The notes under the pieces are model-generated. The model did no database searches and had not been told where the DNA came from. It saw nothing but the letters and a program-made list of their open reading frames with translations. Positions 6,635 through 11,082 of a stretch of 11,082 nucleotides of DNA are shown here, one piece after another; the stretch's first letter is position 1, and each line of letters begins with the position of its first letter. The translations under genes were made by a program, and so were the position numbers. The stretch comes from Alphaproteobacteria bacterium (GTDB taxonomy: Bacteria; Pseudomonadota; Alphaproteobacteria; Sneathiellales; Sneathiellaceae). The stretch spans positions 1-11,082 of the forward strand of contig SBHH01000112.1 of assembly GCA_006226265.1 (NCBI GenBank). Direction: 5' to 3'.

Positions 6635-6704
6635 AAAAAGCGTAAATGTTCCTGCCAGTATCTCAGATTTGTCCGCAGACAACGTTCGAGGGGAGGACGC
6701 GCAC

Positions 6705-7604
6705 ATGACTAAGCATGATATGCCAAATGCCTTTAAGCGTAACCGAGCGTTTGCCTCGGCAGCGATGTCCATTCCGCTGCTGAGCCGCGAACGGGAGTTC
6801 GAGCTTGCCTATCTCTGGCGTGAAGAAAGTGACGAGAAGGCACTGCATGAACTGGTTTCCGCCTATCTTCGGCTGGTGGTCTCCATGGCCTCGAAATTCC
6901 GCAATTATGGGCTATCGATGAGCGATCTCATTCAGGAAGGCAATATCGGCCTGATGCAGGCCGCCTTCAAGTTCGAACCGGAGCGGGAAATCCGTTTCTC
7001 GACCTATGCCAGCTGGTGGATCAAGTCGGCGATGCAGGATTACATCCTGCGGAACTGGTCGATCGTCCGCTCGGGCACCAGTGCTTCACAAAAGTCACTC
7101 TTTTTCAATCTCCGCTGGTTGCGCGCGAAGATTCAGACAATGGACGATAATGCCTTCTCGTCGGAGACACTCCGTATCGTTGCGGATAAACTGAATATCA
7201 ATTTTTCTGATGTCGAGACGATGGCGCATCGCCTGTCAGGGCGGGACCAGTCGCTCAACGCGCCGATTGGCGAAAATGGCGATGACAGCCTTGAAGACTT
7301 TCTTCCCGATACCAATCCTTCCCCGGAAGAAAGCGTTATGCGGACGATGGATGGCGCGGTGCGGTCACAATGGCTCGATGCTGCATTGAAGGAGCTGTCG
7401 GACCGGGAACAGGTTATTATCCGCGAGCGGCGGCTTCAGGATGACAAGACGACACTTGAAGTGCTGGGGTCCCGCCTTGGCATCACCAAGGAAAGGGTGC
7501 GGCAGATCGAACACAAGGCATTCGAGAAACTGAGAAGTTCGGTCGTGCGGATCAGCCGGGAATCCTCGGCATCCGCGCTCCCCGATCCGGGCAGTACGCA
7601 CTAA
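6705..7604 (+). CDS. rpoH: RNA polymerase sigma factor RpoH (heat-shock sigma-32)
   Basis: A 299-residue sigma factor of the RpoH group, directing RNA polymerase to heat-shock promoters. Region 2 covers about 45-112 (SDLIQEGNIGLMQA and FSTYASWWIKSAMQDYI). It is followed by the RpoH box QKSLFFNLRWLRAKI (129-143), the segment specific to this group and linked to turnover by FtsH and chaperones. Region 4 holds the helix-turn-helix at about 241-267 (LGSRLGITKERVRQIEHKAF). The frame is open back to a TTG at 6669, but ATG 6705 has a very strong AGGGGAGGA seven bases upstream, so I start there. Alphaproteobacteria often have two rpoH genes; sequence alone does not show which this is. Promoter, leader and terminator are all visible, so it is a single-gene unit. 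Confidence 0.95.
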   Translation: MTKHDMPNAFKRNRAFASAAMSIPLLSREREFELAYLWREESDEKALHELVSAYLRLVVSMASKFRNYGLSMSDLIQEGNIGLMQAAFKFEPEREIRFSTYASWWIKSAMQDYILRNWSIVRSGTSASQKSLFFNLRWLRAKIQTMDDNAFSSETLRIVADKLNINFSDVETMAHRLSGRDQSLNAPIGENGDDSLEDFLPDTNPSPEESVMRTMDGAVRSQWLDAALKELSDREQVIIRERRLQDDKTTLEVLGSRLGITKERVRQIEHKAFEKLRSSVVRISRESSASALPDPGSTH

Positions 7605-7631
7605 TCGGTTCCTGAAACCCAAGAGATGAAT

Positions 7632-7671
7632 CCCGGTCAGAAGAGAGACTTCTGATCGGGTTCTTCCTTTT
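7632..7671 (+). terminator. Intrinsic terminator of rpoH
   Basis: CCCGGTCAGAAG (7632-7643) pairs with CTTCTGATCGGG (7649-7660), a 12-bp stem with one G-U pair and an AGAGA loop, followed by TTCTTCCTTTT (7661-7671). It lies 28 bases after the rpoH stop. Most of it is inside the coding end of the convergent SRAP gene. The opposite strand has no comparable T-run, so it acts mainly on rightward transcription. Confidence 0.85.
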
Positions 7672-8326
7672 CAAGCGGTTCCAGGAGACCGGCATCGTCA
7701 TTTCGAACATTGCCTACACGGTTTGCGACCGGATAGTAACAGAGCCGTTCCGGAGAAGCCGGTCGCAGCAGGTCCGTTCCGGAGCTACCGTTGAGCCAAT
7801 CGTCGTAATTTTCTGGATCGAGAATAACCGGCATGCGCGGGTGAATGAAGCGGATGCTTTCCGCCGCCGTGGTGGTGAGGATGGTACAGCTTCTGACTTG
7901 TTCACCTTGTGGGCCCTGCCATTCCTCCCATAGCCCGGCAAAGGCGAAAAGCGGGGCCTCATTCAGGCCGATCAGCCAGGGTTGTTTTTCTTTCGGACCC
8001 TTCTTTTCCCATTCATAAAATCCGTTCGCCGGAATCAGGCAGCGGCGCGACTTGAAAGCGGCCCGGAAGGAGGGCTTTTCCGTCACCGTTTCGCTTCTTG
8101 CGTTGATCATCTTCACGCCGATATCCGCCGACTTGGCAAAGGGCGGGATCAGGCCCCAATGGGCGCTGAAGAAATGCCGCTCTCCGTCAGCGGCGGTTTT
8201 CCGCACAGCGGCGATCGAGGTGGTCGGAGCGATGTTATAGCAGGCCTGCAAATTCGGCCTTTCCGGAAATCCGAACAGGTTGCGCAGTACCTCGGCCGGG
8301 CTGGTCAGGGTATAGCGGCCGCACAT
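7637..8326 (-). CDS. SRAP-domain protein (HMCES/YedK family), abasic-site DNA-protein crosslinker
   Basis: A 229-residue SOS-response-associated peptidase (SRAP) protein. Family members link covalently, through the N-terminal cysteine left after Met removal, to abasic sites in single-stranded DNA and so shield them from breakage. The key residues are visible: Cys2 in MCGRYT, Asn31 in YNIAPT, Arg77 in INARSET, Glu105 in ANGFYEW and His162 in HPRMP. The C-terminus (EPDQKSLF) matches the Q-x-S-LF ends common in bacterial members. ATG 8326 is fixed by the required Cys2, with AGG a few bases upstream. The gene converges on rpoH with 32 bases between the stops. Divergence from the 39-codon micro-ORF leaves 157 bases for promoters. 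E. coli YedK is the studied relative. Confidence 0.95.
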   Translation of the reverse strand: MCGRYTLTSPAEVLRNLFGFPERPNLQACYNIAPTTSIAAVRKTAADGERHFFSAHWGLIPPFAKSADIGVKMINARSETVTEKPSFRAAFKSRRCLIPANGFYEWEKKGPKEKQPWLIGLNEAPLFAFAGLWEEWQGPQGEQVRSCTILTTTAAESIRFIHPRMPVILDPENYDDWLNGSSGTDLLRPASPERLCYYPVANRVGNVRNDDAGLLEPLEKEEPDQKSLF

Positions 8327-8411
8327 CAGCGCCTGCTCCCGTGCTTCGAAAAAAAGGATGGCGATTCTGTGACCATGGCTACAAAGCCTTCTCTAATCCG
8401 AAGCGCCGGTC

Positions 8412-8447
8412 TTGAACCGCCGCGGCTGATATATAAGTCGGGTTCAA
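8412..8447. promoter_or_regulatory. Inverted repeat between the SRAP gene and the micro-ORF
   Basis: TTGAACC (8412-8418) and GGTTCAA (8441-8447) are perfect 7-bp arms 22 bases apart, with an AT-rich centre holding ATATATAAG. The arms also read as -35-like TTGAAC boxes on both strands, but neither has a -10 at normal spacing. It could be an operator serving the two divergent genes. The rest of 8327-8483 shows nothing else I can name. Confidence 0.3.
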
Positions 8448-8483
8448 TCGACATGCTATCGCAGGGATAGGGAGCTGCCAAGG

Positions 8484-8603
8484 ATGTTAGACGAACTGAA
8501 AACCTGGCATGGGACTGAAACGATGCAAGATGAAATCAAGGCTGTCTGGCTTATCGCCGGCGCGCTGATCGTGGTTCTTGGACTGTTGTCCTTCTTCGCC
8601 TGA
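8484..8603 (+). CDS. Small single-helix membrane protein (39 codons), unrecognised
   Basis: A short open frame from ATG 8484 to TGA 8601-8603. The product has a charged N-terminal half (MLDELKTWHG, then MQDEIKAV) and one strongly hydrophobic segment at about residues 20-38 (VWLIAGALIVVLGLLSFFA) running to the C-terminus, so it should be a tail-anchored inner-membrane microprotein. AGGGAG lies 8-13 bases upstream and AAGG directly before the ATG. A second in-frame ATG at 8523 would give 26 residues. Its stop directly abuts the stop of convergent ccdA (TGATCA), leaving no bases between. No function can be assigned. The clean helix, ribosome site and exact fit into the gap make it likely real. 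Confidence 0.55.
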   Translation: MLDELKTWHGTETMQDEIKAVWLIAGALIVVLGLLSFFA

Positions 8604-9401
8604 TCAACCGAGGTTCGCGAGGCCGGGAAAGGCCTCCAGAAACCAGTAGGAGAGGATCTGAAACTCTCCGGTAAAAATGAGAACGCCGGTTGCGATCAGG
8701 ACAATGCCGGTCCCGACCTCCAGCATATGAAAATAACGGCGAAACCCCTTCATGAAAGCCAGAAAGCGGTTTAGTGCAAGCGCCGCGAGAATGAAGGGAA
8801 TGCCAAGTCCGAGGGAATAAACGCCGAGCAGGCTGATCCCGTATCCGAGCGAGCTGTCACTGGCCGCCAGGGCGAGAATGGTGCCGAGAATTGGGCCGAT
8901 ACAGGGGGTCCAGCCGAAGCCGAAGGCAAGGCCGATCACGTAGGCGCCAAACCAGCTTCGGCCTTGCCCCATATCATTGAAGCGTGCCTCCCGATAAAGA
9001 AGTGGAATGCGGACAAGCCCCGTCATGTGAATTCCGAACAGGACAATCACGGCCCCGGCGATTTTTGACAGGATATCGAGATGGCCGACAATCAGCCGGT
9101 TGATATAGGATGCCGATGCCCCCAGCAGCACAAAGACGGTCGAAAAACCAAGCACGAAAATGACCGCCATGATGACGACCTGCCAGTTGATTCCGCTGGA
9201 TACCGCCTCCTCCCCTTCCGCCGTAGTCGTCAGCTTGTCAAGACTGGTTCCCGCCATCAGGCAGAGATAGGCCGGCACCAGCGGCAGCACACAGGGGCTT
9301 AGAAAGCTGACAATGCCGCCACCCGCTGCGGCAGCGTAGGAAATTTCCAGTGTGGGCGTCATGCGCGGCCTTTCAGTTGCCGGGACCGGAGCGATCCGCA
9401 T
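8604..9401 (-). CDS. ccdA: CcdA-like cytochrome c biogenesis / DsbD-type transmembrane protein
   Basis: A 265-residue inner-membrane protein with about six helices. It belongs to the CcdA/DsbD transmembrane family, which carries electrons from cytoplasmic thioredoxin to periplasmic thiol proteins, as needed for cytochrome c maturation. The two redox cysteines sit in the expected contexts: Cys37 in SFLSPCVLPLVPAY and Cys157 in GFGWTPCIGPILG. These motifs are almost diagnostic. The frame is open further upstream to a TTG at 9647, but that part overlaps the divergent oxidoreductase. ATG 9401 has AAGGGAG seven bases upstream and is my choice. ATG 9362, with AAAGG upstream, is a credible alternative that removes 13 residues. 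No partner thioredoxin-like gene is visible beside it; the convergent neighbour is the micro-ORF. Confidence 0.92.
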   Translation of the reverse strand: MRIAPVPATERPRMTPTLEISYAAAAGGGIVSFLSPCVLPLVPAYLCLMAGTSLDKLTTTAEGEEAVSSGINWQVVIMAVIFVLGFSTVFVLLGASASYINRLIVGHLDILSKIAGAVIVLFGIHMTGLVRIPLLYREARFNDMGQGRSWFGAYVIGLAFGFGWTPCIGPILGTILALAASDSSLGYGISLLGVYSLGLGIPFILAALALNRFLAFMKGFRRYFHMLEVGTGIVLIATGVLIFTGEFQILSYWFLEAFPGLANLG

Positions 9402-9513
9402 CGGGATACTCCCTTTCTCCGTCACGTTCCAGTCACAAGATCGTAAAAAGGCTGGATCGGGGAGGTGCAATTGGAGTAGCAAGAATGATGCAGGAAAGAC
9501 AAGGAAAATAACA

Positions 9514-10509
9514 ATGACTGCCGCCCTATCATCCGCCGCTATCTGCGAGGCGCTCGACGGCCCCGATGCCGTGCAAATCTCCCGCCTCCCGCTTGTCCCG
9601 CTGCGGGCAGGAGAGATGCGGGTGCGGCTAAAGGCCGCAGCGCTCAACTTCCCTGATCTCCTGATGACCTATGGCAAATACCAGTTTCGGCCAGAGCCTC
9701 CCTTTACCCTCGGCATGGAAGGGGCGGGGGTGGTTGAGGAGATAGCTGATGGTATTCCCGGCTATAAAATCGGCGACCGGGTACTGGTGAAATCGAAAAC
9801 TGGCGCCTTTGCCGAGCATATGACCGTCAATGCCCAGATGGTGGAGCCGATGCCGCCCCACCTCACCTTCGAGGAGGGGGCGGCCTTTGCCGTTACCTTT
9901 ATGACAGCGAACGTCGCGCTGATCGACCGGGCGAAACTGCAGACTGGAGAAATCCTGCTTGTGCTTGGTGCGGGCGGCGGCGTCGGCCAGGCCACGGTCG
10001 CTTGGGGACATGCGATGGGCGCGATGGTGATTGCGGGCGCCAGCTCCGATGAAAAGCTAGAAATCGCACGGCAGAGCGGCGCGGATTATCTCGTCAATTA
10101 CGACCGGGAGGATTTTGCAAAGGCGGTGAACCGGATCACGAAAGGCGCGGGCGCTGATGTCATTCTTGACCCCGTAGGCGGGTATTGCTTCGAGAACAGC
10201 CTCAACTGTATCGCTTTCGGTGGGCGGATCGTCGTTGCTGGTTTTGCGGGCGGACGTTTTGGCATCCTACGGCCGGATTTGTTAAAGGCCAAGGGGGCCG
10301 CTGTTGTCGGGGTGCGGGCGGGAGAATTCGGGCGCCGTGATCCCGCTGCCGGAAAACGGAGCCATGCTCGCTTACTCGAATTTTCCGGCACGCATAACCT
10401 CCGGCCGGTAATTGGCCGAAGCTGGCTTTTGCAGGATGTGCCGGGCGCCCTTCGGGCCATGGAGCGGCGCGAAGTCTCGGGCAAGCAAATTATTTTGATT
10501 GAAAAGTAA
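9514..10509 (+). CDS. NADPH:quinone oxidoreductase-like MDR-family protein
   Basis: A 331-residue medium-chain dehydrogenase/reductase of the zinc-less quinone oxidoreductase (QOR) type, expected to use NADPH to reduce quinones or enones in the cytoplasm. The N-terminal GroES-like domain includes ALNFPDLLMTYGKYQ (43-57) and LGMEGAGVVEEI (66-77). The alcohol dehydrogenase zinc-ligand cysteines are absent. The Rossmann fold begins at ILLVLGAGGGVGQA (147-160), followed by GADVILDPVGG (183-193). The actual substrate is not predictable. The frame is open back to a GTG at 9352, but ATG 9514 has AAGGA eight bases upstream and gives the normal family length. It is divergent from ccdA; the 112-base gap shows no clear promoter. 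A terminator follows, so it is a single-gene unit. Confidence 0.92.
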   Translation: MTAALSSAAICEALDGPDAVQISRLPLVPLRAGEMRVRLKAAALNFPDLLMTYGKYQFRPEPPFTLGMEGAGVVEEIADGIPGYKIGDRVLVKSKTGAFAEHMTVNAQMVEPMPPHLTFEEGAAFAVTFMTANVALIDRAKLQTGEILLVLGAGGGVGQATVAWGHAMGAMVIAGASSDEKLEIARQSGADYLVNYDREDFAKAVNRITKGAGADVILDPVGGYCFENSLNCIAFGGRIVVAGFAGGRFGILRPDLLKAKGAAVVGVRAGEFGRRDPAAGKRSHARLLEFSGTHNLRPVIGRSWLLQDVPGALRAMERREVSGKQIILIEK

Positions 10510-10523
10510 GAGGAAGCGAGATA

Positions 10524-10565
10524 AGCGAGGGCCGGATTAGCACCGGTCCTCGCTAGCAGTTTTTT
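10524..10565 (+). terminator. Intrinsic terminator of the oxidoreductase gene
   Basis: AGCGAGGGCCGG (10524-10535) pairs with CCGGTCCTCGCT (10543-10554) through 12 bp with one G-U pair and a 7-base loop. AGCAG and six Ts follow (10560-10565). It lies between the convergent oxidoreductase and ArsR genes. On the minus strand only a weak T/C tract follows, so it may also help end the ArsR transcript, though less strongly. Confidence 0.8.
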
Positions 10566-10574
10566 GGCCTGATC

Positions 10575-10898
10575 TTAAGCGACTTCGGCAAGTTCACCGT
10601 CTTCGGGAGTTACGAAAATGCCATGCAGCAACTGCAGGACATCGGTAACGCTCTCGTTCTTGAGAGAATAATAGATTGTCTGCGCATCGCGGCGGGTCTT
10701 GACAACCTGTTCTTTGCGCAGGCGGGCCAGATGCTGGGACAGAGCCGACTGGCTCAGGCCGACAATCTTTTCCAATTCGCCGACGGAGCGTTCCGTGTCA
10801 ACGAGGTTGCAGAGAATCAGTAACCGGTGTTTGTTGGACATAGCTTTGAGAAAGCGGCTGGCGTCCAGCGCTTTATCTTGTAGGGACGTGATATTCAT
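10575..10898 (-). CDS. ArsR/SmtB-family transcriptional repressor, BigR/SqrR-like
   Basis: A 107-residue winged helix-turn-helix dimeric repressor. The DNA-binding part spans about 22-79: HRLLILCNL, SVGELEKIVGLSQSALSQHL with the recognition helix at 49-63, and a wing ending in TRRDAQTIYYSL. The sequence is closest to the BigR/SqrR/YgaV branch, whose members sense sulfide or oxidant by linking two cysteines. The first of these corresponds to Cys30. The C-terminal one, usually near YC in the last helix, appears replaced by Val96, and Cys30 is the only cysteine. No metal-binding ELCVCDL-type motif is present. ATG 10898 has no clear Shine-Dalgarno sequence. It lies about 17 bases downstream of a possible -10 box (CATAAT, 10920-10915), so the leader would be very short. 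It lies alone, convergent with the oxidoreductase; its target genes are not apparent here. Confidence 0.9.
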   Translation of the reverse strand: MNITSLQDKALDASRFLKAMSNKHRLLILCNLVDTERSVGELEKIVGLSQSALSQHLARLRKEQVVKTRRDAQTIYYSLKNESVTDVLQLLHGIFVTPEDGELAEVA

Positions 10899-10932
10899 GA
10901 ATTAAACCATACACATTATGAGAAAGAAAATT

Positions 10933-10953
10933 TTCGATAGTTGATATAACGAA
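10933..10953. promoter_or_regulatory. Imperfect 21-bp palindrome upstream of arsR-type gene, candidate operator
   Basis: TTCG (10933-10936) and CGAA (10950-10953) flank an inner TA/TA pair and a T/A pair around a central G, pairing at seven of ten positions. It lies 35 bases upstream of the repressor start, near the -35 region. A smaller CATA-N5-TATG repeat (10908-10920) overlaps the -10-like CATAAT. ArsR-family repressors often bind AT-rich palindromes in their own promoters, so autoregulation is plausible but inferred. Confidence 0.35.
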
Positions 10954-11041
10954 TCCGACAATTGATGCAAATAAAACAATTCAAAAACTGAAACATTTTT
11001 GTAAAATATGTAAGGAATAACCAGTTTTGCGAATATTATTG

Positions 11042-11059
11042 CGCATGCTGCAGTATGCG
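11042..11059. repeat. 18-bp near-perfect palindrome at the right edge
   Basis: CGCATGCTGCAGTATGCG is self-complementary except for one G-T pair on each side of the CTGCAG centre. It lies in the AT-rich flank 143 bases upstream of the repressor gene and may belong to a gene beyond the window. The rest of 10954-11041 is AT-rich with a lone TAAAAT at 11002-11007 and a short ATTTT-TGT-AAAAT repeat (10995-11007); I see no gene. Confidence 0.4.
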
Positions 11060-11082
11060 GGTAATTTTTGAACGGTCGTTTT

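Noticed and set aside
8395..8460. tRNA-like GGTTCAA segments on both strands
   Set aside because: The T-loop-like bases are not backed by a full five-base T stem, and no matching acceptor stem or anticodon arm can be built.
1..11082. Mobile element, phage, toxin-antitoxin, CRISPR or defence system
   Set aside because: I saw no transposase, integrase, repeat array, paired small toxin-antitoxin genes or known defence domains. The MoxR-VWA pair alone does not make a defence system, and base composition is even apart from regulatory gaps.

Overview
This 11.1 kb window looks like ordinary, gene-dense chromosome from an alphaproteobacterium. The lineage call rests on an RpoH-type heat-shock sigma factor carrying the alphaproteobacterial form of the RpoH box, a paired MoxR ATPase/CoxE-like VWA module, an SRAP protein, and moderately high GC with AT-rich regulatory gaps. 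The species cannot be named from the sequence. I see no tRNA, rRNA, insertion sequence, phage gene, CRISPR array or integration scar. No stretch above about 200 bases lacks a gene.

Layout, left to right. (1) A rightward three-gene set (81-2166): a histidine phosphatase, a four-helix membrane protein resembling PqiA, and a class I SAM-dependent methyltransferase. A perfect hairpin covers the ribosome binding site of the methyltransferase. (2) A leftward block (5032-2190): a beta-class carbonic anhydrase (can), then a MoxR-family AAA+ ATPase and its VWA-domain partner, which form a two-gene unit. Candidate promoters can be read upstream of can and of moxR. (3) A rightward MFS transporter (5236-6516), divergent from can, whose last codons contain a 16-bp perfect GC palindrome. 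(4) Rightward rpoH (6705-7604) with a good sigma-70-type promoter, an inverted repeat upstream and a strong intrinsic terminator. The terminator lies inside the 3' end of the convergent SRAP gene (8326-7637). (5) A 39-codon single-helix membrane micro-ORF (8484-8603) whose stop codon directly abuts the stop of convergent ccdA (9401-8604), an inner-membrane thiol/electron transfer protein. (6) A divergent zinc-less MDR-family quinone oxidoreductase-like gene (9514-10509) with its own terminator. (7) A leftward ArsR-family repressor (10898-10575) with a palindromic candidate operator upstream, then an AT-rich 180-base flank to the window edge.

The genes are mostly housekeeping or stress related: heat-shock transcription, abasic-site protection, thiol redox, CO2/bicarbonate balance and an AAA+/VWA chaperone-like pair. 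I find no convincing new multi-gene system. The points worth checking are small: leader structures upstream of rpoH, moxR and the methyltransferase; the micro-ORF; the rpoH terminator embedded in a convergent gene; and an ArsR repressor that appears to lack the second cysteine of the BigR/SqrR thiol switch. Several start codons are moved inward from the longest frame on ribosome-binding-site evidence (moxR, rpoH, ccdA, the oxidoreductase and the phosphatase).
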